Assembly: GCA_001464695.1 (NCBI GenBank)
Contig: LNDQ01000076.1
Coordinates: 1-64,000 of the forward strand
From: Betaproteobacteria bacterium Ga0077523
GTDB taxonomy: Bacteria; Pseudomonadota; Gammaproteobacteria; Burkholderiales; Ga0077523
Direction: 5' to 3'
Length of the DNA stretch: 64,000 nucleotides
Part shown: positions 1-7,745 of the stretch, piece by piece
Layout: each line of letters starts with the position of its first letter
How positions within the stretch are numbered: the first letter of the stretch is position 1
Translations under genes and position numbers: made by a program
Notes under the pieces: model-generated
The model's input: the letters and a program-made list of their open reading frames with translations, nothing else
What the model was told of the DNA's origin: nothing
Databases searched by the model: none

Positions 1-27
1 TCTCGTCTGCGGCGAGCGTGGGCACGC

Positions 28-95
28 GAAGCCGGGGGAGGGGATGCACGGCGCGTGGGTCTCGTCTGCGGCAAGCGCAGGCGGGACTCCCCTAG
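28..95. repeat. Fragment of dispersed palindromic repeat at left edge
   Basis: The left edge contains a GCCGGGGGAGGGGATGCA block like the half-elements at about 8990 and 25545, followed by GC-rich sequence and a short GGGACTCCCC. It looks like a degenerate copy of the intergenic repeat family described elsewhere in this window. The other half is not recognisable, so this is a weak call. No gene is supported in the first 171 bases. Confidence 0.35.
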
Positions 96-171
96 TTCTC
101 AAACCCATGCACCTAAGCGCATTGTCGGGAGAACTGGGGGAAGCCCAAACTTCCTCCTCAAGAAGGGAATC

Positions 172-1542
172 TCACTTGGATTGCTGCAGTGCCAAGTGGA
201 GGCTCTTGGGTTTGATGACCAGGTTGCGGTTGTTGGGGTTGTAGTTGAGACCATACCAGCGTTGATCGGCGCGCTCGCTCACCTCAACGAGCTTGGTGCC
301 GTCGAGTTGAAGGATGTCCACGCGGAAGGCCTTGGTGCCAGGCGGTAGTTCAATCCCGATGTCCTTGCCCCAGACCATCTCACCCTCGGTGATGCGAACG
401 GTCTGTTCCGTCGGCACGTCGCGGTACTCGGCATAGGTTGCATGGACCGTAAGCCAGCCGCGGCCGTCGTAGTACGCGCGGCGGTTCGTCAGAGGGAGGA
501 ACGGCCCGCAGTCGCCATTGTTGCGTACCACGCCACCTAGCTGGAAGCCGCGTTCCCCACGATTGATTGCGCCGCTGTTCAGGCTGCGGCTGCTTCGGGA
601 GTGCTCATGAACCCGGATGCTGTGAGGGTCGATTTTCCAGCCGGACGTGCGATTCACGTTCCAGACAGGGTGACGGTCGGAGCTGCAGTGGTCATTGGTG
701 TGAGAGAATTTCTGCGTGCGTCGGCGCACTGTCTCGCGTTGGATACCTGTCACAGTGGCAGTCACCGTGTACTTGGCCATGACGGCAGGCACGACGGTTA
801 CCCCGATTGAGTACGTGCGGAACTTCTCGGTCTTGACCACGGTGCTCTTGAGGCGCTCCCAGAAGGACTTGGGGTCGTACACCTTGAGTACGCCGGTCCG
901 GTACTCCACCTTTTCGCCCGACGCGAATACTCCTTGCGGACAGGAGAACTTGAGTGCTGTTTCCAGCTTGTTCACGAGGCGGCATTCGGTCTTGTCGAAA
1001 CTCAGAGACGGGGTGTCATTCCCGAGCCACGACCCTTCGACGCCAACGCTGACATCTCCCATTTCTTCGCTCAGCACTCCGATGTACGAGGGGCTCGCGC
1101 GAAGCACACGGGGCGTCCGGTTGGCGAACGGCAAGGTGCCGAAGGCATCGCTGGAGCGCGCAATAGCCGCGTCGATGTCAGCCACTGGCTTGCTGAGGGC
1201 ATCCCGTAGCTGTGCCACCGCGACTTCGGCGTTGTTGAACGCCTTCCGCTGCTCCTCGCTGATGCCCTGAAAGGTCTTGCCCATCAGGTCGTTACCGAGG
1301 CGGTCGAGGTCCTGCAGGAGAATCTCGGCGTGCTGCCGGATCTCGAAGGAGTTCTTCGAAACCGATGCCGACGCGGCGCTGATCACGCCATTCAGCGATT
1401 CCCGCAGGTTATGGATCTGGTTGCTGATGGCCATGTCGGCCGTTACGGCCGCTGCTTGTGCGTGCGCGGGCGTTGCGAGGATCGACATCGCCGAGGTCGC
1501 CACCATGGCGGCCACAAGAACTTCGTTGAACTTGATCTTCAA
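172..1542 (-). CDS. Secreted protein of unknown family (456 aa)
   Basis: The product begins with a clear Sec signal peptide ending in ATPAHAQA. I place the start at the TTG at 1542 because an AGGAG lies 6 bases upstream and the signal peptide starts exactly there; the longer ATG frame from 1650 would put 36 non-signal residues in front. After the signal, about residues 30-130 are helical (heptad-like Leu/Ile spacing, possible coiled coil), followed by a basic, aromatic-rich C-terminal half likely to be beta-structured. No catalytic motif or lipobox is visible and I do not recognise the family. The gene lies 73 bases behind a second small secreted gene on the same strand, so the two are probably co-transcribed. 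Periplasmic or surface location is inferred from the signal only. Confidence 0.75.
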   Translation of the reverse strand: MKIKFNEVLVAAMVATSAMSILATPAHAQAAAVTADMAISNQIHNLRESLNGVISAASASVSKNSFEIRQHAEILLQDLDRLGNDLMGKTFQGISEEQRKAFNNAEVAVAQLRDALSKPVADIDAAIARSSDAFGTLPFANRTPRVLRASPSYIGVLSEEMGDVSVGVEGSWLGNDTPSLSFDKTECRLVNKLETALKFSCPQGVFASGEKVEYRTGVLKVYDPKSFWERLKSTVVKTEKFRTYSIGVTVVPAVMAKYTVTATVTGIQRETVRRRTQKFSHTNDHCSSDRHPVWNVNRTSGWKIDPHSIRVHEHSRSSRSLNSGAINRGERGFQLGGVVRNNGDCGPFLPLTNRRAYYDGRGWLTVHATYAEYRDVPTEQTVRITEGEMVWGKDIGIELPPGTKAFRVDILQLDGTKLVEVSERADQRWYGLNYNPNNRNLVIKPKSLHLALQQSK

Positions 1543-1615
1543 GGTGCTCTCCTGAGTATCTGTTGACTGGCATGACCCGGTTCGCTGCGCGAGTGGCAGC
1601 GAACCGGGGCTCGCG

Positions 1616-1879
1616 TCAGAACGTCCGACGCACGTCGACGGTCGGTGCACGGTCGTAGCCGACGCCGACCGAGGTATTGGGGTCGACGCGGTAACGGAAG
1701 TCGTGACTCTTGTCGCGCATCGCCTCGCGTTGCTGGCGACCTTGCTCCGACTGATGGAACTTCTGCATCTCCTGCATGTTGCGGTCGAGTTCGCGGTTCG
1801 CCGCGTCGTTGGCGTAGGTAATCGAGCTGGCGAGCGTCAGCAGTACGGTCAGAAGTGTCCTCGTCTTGATCGTGTCCAT
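1616..1879 (-). CDS. Small secreted protein of unknown function (87 aa)
   Basis: The chosen ATG at 1879 is preceded by AAAGGAGAAGCAG, a good ribosome-binding site, and opens a signal peptide (MDTIKTRTLLTVLLTLASS, cleavage expected after ITYA). The mature part is about 65 residues: a charged Gln/Glu/Arg-rich helix with several Met (residues 30-60), then a short tail with VDPNTSVGVGYD. No known domain is recognised. It is the first gene of a probable two-gene unit with the larger secreted gene 73 bases downstream; both may act together outside the cytoplasm, but nothing in the sequence gives a function. Confidence 0.7.
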   Translation of the reverse strand: MDTIKTRTLLTVLLTLASSITYANDAANRELDRNMQEMQKFHQSEQGRQQREAMRDKSHDFRYRVDPNTSVGVGYDRAPTVDVRRTF

Positions 1880-2206
1880 CTGCTTCTCCTTTTCGGGTTG
1901 AGAGTTTCGCGGTGTTCTCGAACGACGCGTGTGCGTCATCCGTGGTGCTGATGTTCGACCTTCTCCGATGAGGATGTCCGGCCAGGATCGAGGCAAACGA
2001 TGAGGTGCTTGCAGTCCACACTGTTATTCGTTGGCCGAAATGAGCAGGCCCGCCCGGACAGCGGTCTACGCTGAGCGCTGCGCTGGTTCGGTGAGCAGAT
2101 GTGAGCGGCACCATGGCTCCGAGGGCACAAGTGCCGACGTCCAGCGCTCCACTAACAAGTGCTAACCTAGCGCCCGACCTCTGGCCGGACTGGCTCTCGC
2201 ACGACA
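1880..2206. other. Intergenic region between divergent genes
   Basis: This 327-base stretch separates the leftward secreted-protein pair from the rightward histidine kinase and should hold both promoters. I see no convincing -35/-10 pair, hairpin or gene in it; open frames here are short and lack ribosome-binding sites. Confidence 0.4.
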
Positions 2207-3631
2207 ATGAACTCGCGTGGCTACATACAGAGTCTGCTGATACCTCCGGGACTTCATCCGGTGACCTTGCGTTTTCGCTCGCCCGTGGCGGAGCGAAAAT
2301 GGCAGATCGCCCAGGAAGGGGTTGCAGCCCGCGGACTCCTGGTGTTCATGCTGGTGATGATCGTGCTTCGGAGCGTCGGCGATGCTGCCAACGCCGATGA
2401 ACCGGACCTCTACAACCACATTCAGTGGTGGGTGGGGTTACCCGCGCTTGCAATAGCGCTGCTATTGCTTGGGGTGCGTACGCCCTGGCGGTTCCGGCTT
2501 GTGTTGCCTTGGATCATCGATCTCCTGGTCTTGGCGTTTTCGCTCCAATTTGCATTGACTGCTGCGCACATGGCAGACGCAAATGCGATCTATCTCTTCG
2601 GATCGGTGACTTTGCTGCTCTTGCTCAACGCGCTGTTGCTGGGATTGCCGGCGGTGCATGTCATGGTGACCAATAGCCTCGCCGTCGTCGGCTATCTGTG
2701 GGGAATCCACGTCAATGCCATCGGGCACGAGTTCCGGGAGGATGCGTCGGTCTACGTGGTGCTCCTGTACTTCGCGCTCCTTGTTGCGGCTCGACACAAC
2801 GAGATCGGCGCTAGGCGGCTGTTCCTTTCGAGACGTGAGGCGTCCTACGCCCGAAGGGCCGCCGAGCGGGCATTCGTTCAGCTGAACAGCGCGACGGAGG
2901 CCCGGTTGAGCTGGCTGCGGAGCATGTCGCACGTACTGGGGCACGAGCTACAGTCTCCCATGGCGGTGGTGTATCGATCTCTGAGAGACGCGCGCCGCAT
3001 GGCGGCGTCGGACCCGGCAACCCTGGAGATGCTGCAACGTGCGGAGCACCACATAGAACGGGTGTCAGCGATGATTCAGTCAGCACGCGATGCTTCTCGC
3101 CTGGAGGACGCTGTGCGTTCGGCGGAACGACTCCCGACGGACCTATCCCGATTGATTGGGCGCTACGTGGACGATGTATCGGTGTTGCCGCAGTATCAGA
3201 ATGTGAGCCTGAGATTCATTCCATGTGGCGTACTGCGTGTTCAATGCAGCAGCCAACACATCGAGCAGTTGCTCGACAAGCTGCTGAGCAATGCCGCCGA
3301 TTTCTCCGAAGCGGGAGCCGATGTTGAGGTCATCCTCTCGCAGAGCGCTACCGACCAGTCAGATGCAGCGCGGACTTCCGCGCTGATTCATGTGCGCAAT
3401 CGAGGACCGCTTCTTTGCGACTCAGCGGAGGAACTCTTCAAGCCATTCCGTTCGGCGCGTCCCGAAGAAATGAAGACCGGAACCAACATTGGGGTCGGTC
3501 TGTACATCGCGCGGATGATCGCGCGCTTCCATGAGGGAGACCTGACGGCGAGAGATCTACCTGATGGTTCCGGTGTGGAGTTCGTGGTGTCCTTGCCGTT
3601 GATCGAATACTCAGAGTCTGCCGGTACCTGA
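2207..3631 (+). CDS. Membrane sensor histidine kinase
   Basis: A 474-residue histidine kinase of a two-component system. Residues about 42-195 form a run of five to six hydrophobic segments with very short loops, so the sensor is an integral-membrane module with no large periplasmic domain. The dimerisation/phosphoacceptor helix carries SHVLGHELQSPM with the phospho-accepting His at 246. The ATPase domain follows with an N-box (LLSNAADF, Asn362) and a glycine box TGTNIGVGLYIA at 425-434. The likely partner is the response regulator on the opposite strand, whose stop lies 7 bases from this stop (tail-to-tail). There is no strong ribosome-binding site at the ATG used, so the first dozen residues are uncertain. 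The signal sensed cannot be inferred. Confidence 0.85.
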   Translation: MNSRGYIQSLLIPPGLHPVTLRFRSPVAERKWQIAQEGVAARGLLVFMLVMIVLRSVGDAANADEPDLYNHIQWWVGLPALAIALLLLGVRTPWRFRLVLPWIIDLLVLAFSLQFALTAAHMADANAIYLFGSVTLLLLLNALLLGLPAVHVMVTNSLAVVGYLWGIHVNAIGHEFREDASVYVVLLYFALLVAARHNEIGARRLFLSRREASYARRAAERAFVQLNSATEARLSWLRSMSHVLGHELQSPMAVVYRSLRDARRMAASDPATLEMLQRAEHHIERVSAMIQSARDASRLEDAVRSAERLPTDLSRLIGRYVDDVSVLPQYQNVSLRFIPCGVLRVQCSSQHIEQLLDKLLSNAADFSEAGADVEVILSQSATDQSDAARTSALIHVRNRGPLLCDSAEELFKPFRSARPEEMKTGTNIGVGLYIARMIARFHEGDLTARDLPDGSGVEFVVSLPLIEYSESAGT

Positions 3632-3638
3632 GCGGATC

Positions 3639-4343
3639 TTAGCCGTTCTCTTCTACCCAGCGGTATCCCTTCGCGTGAACGGTCTTGATGGAATCGAACT
3701 CCGGGTCGACGGCCTCGAACTTCTTTCGGATAGCCCGAATGTGCTGCACCATGCCGTTGTCGGACATCACCGTTTGCGCAGCTTTCATCAGGTCGCGGAT
3801 GCTTTTGACCTGACCAGGTGACTGCGCGAGACACTTTGTGATCCAGATCTGGGTCAGCGTCAGATCCACCGGTTTTCCCTTCCAGGCAATGAGGTCACGT
3901 GACATATCCACGCGAAGACTGCCTTCGTTCTGGAAGCGGGTGCTGTCGGTCAAGGCGGCATGGCGCTTCAGCAGTGAGCGGATACGGGCGATCAGAAGCT
4001 CTGCAGAGGTTTGCTTGGTGATGTAGTCGTCCGCTCCGGCGCGCCTCCCGAGGATCTCGGTGATGTCGCTGGCCTGTGCCGTCAGGAAAATGATGGGAAC
4101 GACTTGAGACACTTTGCGGATCTCCGCGCAGATGTCGATGCCTGCTTCCAGATCGTTGTCCAGCGCTACGTCCAGGACAGCTATGTCAGGCGGCTGTCGT
4201 TGGAACGCCTCCAGCGCGGAGGATTTGCTCGTGTACAGCGCCACTTCGAACCCGCACTTCTTGAGCAGCGGAGTGTAGTAGTCGGAGAACTGCTTTTCGT
4301 CTTCGACGTAGGCGACCACGGGGTGATGTGTGGTATCGGTCAT
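3639..4343 (-). CDS. OmpR-family response regulator
   Basis: A 234-residue regulator: receiver domain (about residues 8-125) with the acidic pocket EDE, phospho-acceptor Asp in IAVLDVALD, the FLTAQA threonine and the conserved Lys in DDYITKQTS; then a winged-helix DNA-binding domain ending in the hairpin VHAKGYRW. The Lys is followed by Gln, not the usual Pro (KP motif). From memory, the C-terminal domain resembles regulators of the proteobacterial dedicated-sortase group, but no sortase is present. I start at the ATG at 4343 (MTDTTHH), just before the first beta strand; an upstream in-frame ATG at 4379 is possible, and a longer frame to 4643 runs through repeat sequence and is rejected. Convergent with the histidine kinase, its presumed partner. 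Confidence 0.85.
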   Translation of the reverse strand: MTDTTHHPVVAYVEDEKQFSDYYTPLLKKCGFEVALYTSKSSALEAFQRQPPDIAVLDVALDNDLEAGIDICAEIRKVSQVVPIIFLTAQASDITEILGRRAGADDYITKQTSAELLIARIRSLLKRHAALTDSTRFQNEGSLRVDMSRDLIAWKGKPVDLTLTQIWITKCLAQSPGQVKSIRDLMKAAQTVMSDNGMVQHIRAIRKKFEAVDPEFDSIKTVHAKGYRWVEENG

Positions 4344-4551
4344 TGATCCGGCAACGTCCGGGTTGGTGGAGCTTTGCATGATTGGCGGCGCCGCTCGCGA
4401 GCGATCCCTGAAAGGCGGAGGTTCGAGTCCATTTACGGCCCCATTATCGTCTCGGCTCACAGCGTCAGGGATGAATGGTGAGCGCAAGATGTGAGGAATT
4501 GTGAGTCCAAGCGCGATCGGCCTGAGATGGTCGTTCGCGTACGTCGGCCAC

Positions 4552-4612
4552 GGCGTTCCCTCACCCTCGATCCCTCTCCCGGGGGAAAGGGATGCAGAGC
4601 TGAACTTCTCCC
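4552..4612. repeat. Degenerate palindromic repeat
   Basis: TTCCCTCACCCTCGATCCCT and the following CTCCCGGGGGAAAGGGATGCA resemble one half of the dispersed repeat family but are diverged. It lies in the 365-base gap between the response regulator and the nucleotidyltransferase gene. The rest of that gap up to 4660 contains nothing I can identify. Confidence 0.3.
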
Positions 4613-4668
4613 GGACCTTGCAGATTACAACCCTGACCATCAATCGTCGTGGTGGGGTTCAGGTTGCG

Positions 4669-4701
4669 GTTATACTAGAAACAACCGTGGGTTAGTATAA
4701 C
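4669..4701 (+). promoter_or_regulatory. 9-bp inverted repeat, candidate operator/promoter
   Basis: GTTATACTA (4669-4677) and TAGTATAAC (4693-4701) are perfect inverted copies separated by 15 bases, ending 7 bases before the ATG of the nucleotidyltransferase gene. The left arm contains TATACT, a plausible -10. A dimeric repressor site or a short-leader promoter would both fit. AT-rich in an otherwise GC-rich region, so unlikely to be chance base composition. Confidence 0.5.
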
Positions 4702-4708
4702 TCCCTCA

Positions 4709-5818
4709 ATGCCCCAGCTCTTTACCGAACTTGGCCTTTCCGCCCAGACGGCCTACGCCCAGCTCCTGGATGCAAGTCTGGGCGCCGAGCACGCGCGGTC
4801 GGTCGCCGATCTGCCGGGCTCCTTCAATGCCAAGACGGTGAAGGGGCGGCTCTACTGGTACTTCCAGTACACCGAGCCCTCGGGAAAGCTCCGCCAGGTG
4901 TACGTGGGGCCCGATGGCGAGGCGGTGCAGCGCCTGATGCAACGCAAGACCGAAGCGAACGTCTCCGCGGCGCTGCAGCCGTTGGCGCGGTCGGCACTCG
5001 CGCTGGGCTGCGCGGGTATCCTCCCGCGCCATTTCCGCGTTGTCCGACGCTTGGCGGACTATGGATTGTTCCGGGCGGGTGGAGTTCTGGTCGGAACCCA
5101 CGCGTTTCTCGCGTTCGGCAACATGCTGGGCGTGAAGTGGTCGACGATGGAGCGCACGCAGGATATCGATCTGGCGCACCCAGGCAAGTCGATAGCGTTG
5201 GTGCTGCCGGGAGACGATGAGGCTCGAGTGGACGATGCCATCACGTCGCTCGAGATGGGATTCCTGCCCGTGACTGGTCTGGGCGGTGCCGCAGGGGCGA
5301 CTTATCTGATCCCGAAGGAGCCAGAGTTCCGGCTGGATTTTCTCACGACGTTGCATCGTGGTGGCGATCGGCCGTTTCCTCATCCGCGATTGGGTATTCC
5401 TCTGCAACCGTTGCCCTTCATGGAGTTTTCGTTGGAGGGTATCGAGCAGACCGTGCTCTTCTGCCCGGAAGGGGCAGTGCTGGTGAACGTACCGGACCCG
5501 GCGCGCTTCGCACTGCATAAGCTGCTGGTGCATGCAGAGCGCAAGGGTACCTTCCGCGCCAAGTCCAACAAGGATCTCGCGCAGTCGGCGCACTTGCTTG
5601 ACTATCTCTGGATGCATCGGCGAGCGCAACTCGGTGAGGTCGTTGTCGACCTGCTGGGTCGCGGAGCGGGGTGGGTGAACCGCTTTCGGCAAGGTGTCGA
5701 GGCGTTGCGTCGGGTTTATCCCGCGCTCGAGGTCGCCGGTGCGTTGGTGGAGGCGGTCGAGTCAGGTGCGGCGCGCGGCGGTAGGCGGGCGAACAGGGAG
5801 GGCACGCCCCCATCCTAA
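4709..5818 (+). CDS. GSU2403-family nucleotidyltransferase-fold protein
   Basis: A 369-residue protein of the GSU2403 family (NTP_transf_8), related to minimal nucleotidyltransferases often found in toxin-antitoxin-like and other accessory settings. Visible hallmarks are the glycine motif RAGGVLVGTHAF (residues 122-133) followed by the metal-binding pair TQDIDLAH (Asp152, Asp154) and a third acidic position in FRLDFLTTL. The N-terminal 100 residues are a separate, mostly helical region with YWYFQYTEPSGK, typical of this family. Candidate operator just upstream suggests autoregulation. The substrate is unknown. The last residues (GTPPS and the stop) are encoded by a palindromic repeat that abuts the gene, so the original C-terminus may have been slightly different. 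No partner gene is adjacent on the same strand. Confidence 0.75.
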   Translation: MPQLFTELGLSAQTAYAQLLDASLGAEHARSVADLPGSFNAKTVKGRLYWYFQYTEPSGKLRQVYVGPDGEAVQRLMQRKTEANVSAALQPLARSALALGCAGILPRHFRVVRRLADYGLFRAGGVLVGTHAFLAFGNMLGVKWSTMERTQDIDLAHPGKSIALVLPGDDEARVDDAITSLEMGFLPVTGLGGAAGATYLIPKEPEFRLDFLTTLHRGGDRPFPHPRLGIPLQPLPFMEFSLEGIEQTVLFCPEGAVLVNVPDPARFALHKLLVHAERKGTFRAKSNKDLAQSAHLLDYLWMHRRAQLGEVVVDLLGRGAGWVNRFRQGVEALRRVYPALEVAGALVEAVESGAARGGRRANREGTPPS

Positions 5819-5869
5819 CCGTCCCCCGGCGAAGCCGGGGGAAGGCGGGGGAAGGTTGGGATGGGGGCA
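5807..5869. repeat. Dispersed palindromic repeat
   Basis: CCCCCATCCTAACC begins the element and GGTTGGGATGGGGGC closes it, with an inner hairpin CCCCCGGCGAAGCCGGGGG. The first 12 bases overlap the nucleotidyltransferase gene and provide its TAA stop. Confidence 0.8.
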
Positions 5870-5892
5870 GCGCCTCTCGCAGGACGAGAACG

Positions 5893-6909
5893 CTACTTCA
5901 CCCCTCTGAACCCCTCCGGATTCATCGACTGCCACTTCCATCCATCGCGGCACATGTCGTCAACGCCTCGCTCCGCCTTCCACCCCAGCATCTGCAGCGC
6001 CAGCGCCGGATCAGCGTAGACGACAGCTACATCTCCCGGCCGCCGTGCCACGATCTGATACGCCACCTTCTTCCCGCTCGCCTTCTCGAACGCGCGCACC
6101 ATCTCGAGCACGGTGTAGCCGCGCCCGGTGCCGAGGTTGACCGCGAGCAATCCACCATCGCCCGCGCGCTCCAGCGCCTTCACGTGACCGATCGCGAGAT
6201 CGACCACGTGGATGTAGTCGCGCACGCCCGTGCCGTCGACGGTGGGGTAGTCGTTGCCGTACACCTGCAACTGCTCCCGCCGGCCCACGGCGACCTGCGC
6301 GATGAAAGGCATGAGGTTGTTCGGAATGCCCTGGGGGTCTTCGCCAATCAAGCCGCTCTCGTGCGCGCCAACGGGGTTGAAGTACCGCAACAGCGTGAGT
6401 TTCCACGACGGGTCGGAAACGTGCAGGTCTTTCAGGATCTGCTCGCTCATCAACTTGGTCTGCCCGTAAGGATTCGTGGCGCGTAATGGCGCATCCTCCC
6501 GCACCGGCACCGAGTCGGGGTCGCCATACACGGTGGCCGACGAGCTGAAGACGAGGTGCTTCGATCCGTGCCGCGCCAGCCCGCGCACGAGGGCGGTCAG
6601 GCTGGCGAGATTGTTCTCGTAATAGTCGATGGGTTTCGCCACCGACTCACCCACGGCCTTGAATGCGGCGAAGTGGATGGCCGCGTCGATCTTGCGCCCG
6701 CTGAATGCGCGGTCGAGCACGCCTTCATCCTGCACGCGACCTTTCACGAACACGGGGCGCTTGCCGGCGATAGTGGCGATGCGGTCGATGACGACTGCGT
6801 GGCTGTTGGAAAGATCGTCGACGATGACGACCTCGTGGCCCGCATCGAGCAGGGCGATGGAGGTGTGGGAGCCGATGTAGCCGGCGCCACCGGTGACTAG
6901 GACTTGCAT
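5893..6909 (-). CDS. galE: UDP-glucose 4-epimerase
   Basis: Interconverts UDP-glucose and UDP-galactose in the cytoplasm, supplying precursors for surface polysaccharide. Full length (338 aa). The NAD-binding motif TGGAGYIG is at residues 6-13, the SSSATVYG strand at 122-129 and the catalytic Tyr148-x-x-x-Lys152 in NPYGQTK. The C-terminal part has the family segment VRDYIHVVDLA. It faces the nucleotidyltransferase gene across a repeat and is divergent from the VapBC pair. It lies near rfbB, rfbA, rfbC and rfbD, which fits a sugar-nucleotide locus, although it is on the opposite strand and so transcribed separately. Confidence 0.95.
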   Translation of the reverse strand: MQVLVTGGAGYIGSHTSIALLDAGHEVVIVDDLSNSHAVVIDRIATIAGKRPVFVKGRVQDEGVLDRAFSGRKIDAAIHFAAFKAVGESVAKPIDYYENNLASLTALVRGLARHGSKHLVFSSSATVYGDPDSVPVREDAPLRATNPYGQTKLMSEQILKDLHVSDPSWKLTLLRYFNPVGAHESGLIGEDPQGIPNNLMPFIAQVAVGRREQLQVYGNDYPTVDGTGVRDYIHVVDLAIGHVKALERAGDGGLLAVNLGTGRGYTVLEMVRAFEKASGKKVAYQIVARRPGDVAVVYADPALALQMLGWKAERGVDDMCRDGWKWQSMNPEGFRGVK

Positions 6910-6962
6910 GAGCTTGTAATCGAGGATGGAGGTGGGATTGTAGTTGCCGCACGCACGGATTG

Positions 6963-7021
6963 GACCACTGGCTTCGTTGACGGCAAGTACTGACGATGTG
7001 TAGACTGGTCGTCCAGTGGTC
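6963..7021 (+). promoter_or_regulatory. Inverted repeats upstream of vapBC, candidate operator
   Basis: GACCACTGG (6963-6971) and CCAGTGGTC (7013-7021) are perfect 9-bp inverted copies 41 bases apart; the second is also part of a local palindrome ACTGG-TCGT-CCAGT (7004-7017). They lie within 80 bases of the antitoxin start. Paired sites of this sort are typical for autoregulated toxin-antitoxin operons; binding is inferred. Confidence 0.45.
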
Positions 7022-7039
7022 GGAATGGAAGGTCGCGAG

Positions 7040-7312
7040 ATGACAGAAGTCGGTGCCTATGACGCCAAAACCCACTTGGCCGAGTTGCTCGAACGCGTGC
7101 AGCAGGGGGAGCGTTTCGTCATCACCAAGCACGGCCGCCCGGTGGCCGAACTCGTTCCGACGTCCGCCGTAGATGCCCATGCAGTCAGGTCGGCACTCGC
7201 GGAAGTCGTGCAGGCAAGGGCTTGGCTGGAGCGGCGTGGCGTCACATTGAAGGCCGTGCTGGCTCCGGGCGAGAGTGTGCGTGATCTGGCCCACAACGGG
7301 CATCGCTACTGA
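7040..7312 (+). CDS. vapB: Antitoxin of VapBC-type module (Phd/YefM family)
   Basis: A 90-residue antitoxin. The N-terminal segment EVGAYDAKTHLAELLERVQQ followed by GERFVITKHGRPVAEL (residues 3-40) is the Phd/YefM DNA-binding fold. The C-terminal half (LERRGVTLKAVLAPGES) would be the toxin-wrapping tail. I use the ATG at 7040, where the conserved fold begins; an in-frame GTG at 7016 would lie inside the candidate operator. The stop overlaps the toxin start by one base (TGATG), so the two are translationally coupled, the usual arrangement for such pairs. Confidence 0.85.
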   Translation: MTEVGAYDAKTHLAELLERVQQGERFVITKHGRPVAELVPTSAVDAHAVRSALAEVVQARAWLERRGVTLKAVLAPGESVRDLAHNGHRY

Positions 7313-7722
7313 TGTCTTTCGTGCTGGATTCGTCCGTCGCGCTGGCTTGGGTGCTGCCGGATGAATCCAGTGCCGAAGCGGACCTTCTGATGGGCCGGTT
7401 GACCGAGATCCGGGCAGTGGTCCCTTCTCTCTGGCCCCTCGAGGTCGGCAATGCGCTGCTGATGGCATCCCGGCGAGCGCGCATCGATTCGACCAAGATC
7501 AAGAATCTCCTCGCAGTCTTGTACGCGCTGCCGATCGATTTCGACGCCAGCCCCGATCGTGAGTCATCCATGCGAACGATGTCGCTGGCGGAACAGCAAG
7601 ATCTCACTACGTACGATGCGAGCTACCTCGAACTGGCAATACGCAGGAAGCTCCCTCTCGCAACGTTCGACAGTCGGCTGAAGGCCGCGTCGGCGGCGGT
7701 CGGCGTTTCATTGCTCACATGA
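7312..7722 (+). CDS. vapC: PIN-domain toxin, VapC type
   Basis: A 136-residue PIN-domain ribonuclease. The acidic metal-binding residues expected of the family are all present: Asp6 in VLDSSVAL, the Glu in PLEVGNALL, Asp in [11 protein letters not shown] and the final Asp in ATFDSRL. PIN toxins of this class cleave RNA (often tRNA or rRNA loops) when released from the antitoxin; the exact target cannot be read from sequence. Start overlaps the antitoxin stop by one base. The pair sits between galE and rfbB, and the toxin stop is 23 bases before the rfbB start, so rfbB may be transcribed from the toxin-antitoxin promoter. Confidence 0.9.
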   Translation: MSFVLDSSVALAWVLPDESSAEADLLMGRLTEIRAVVPSLWPLEVGNALLMASRRARIDSTKIKNLLAVLYALPIDFDASPDRESSMRTMSLAEQQDLTTYDASYLELAIRRKLPLATFDSRLKAASAAVGVSLLT

Positions 7723-7745
7723 TGGATTGTTCTCGAGAACAGGAA

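Noticed and set aside
4385-4445. Possible tRNA (GGAGGTTCGAGTCC followed by GGCCCCA)
   Set aside because: The T-stem has a mismatch and two G-U pairs, and no D-arm, anticodon arm or acceptor partner can be built upstream. Not a tRNA gene.
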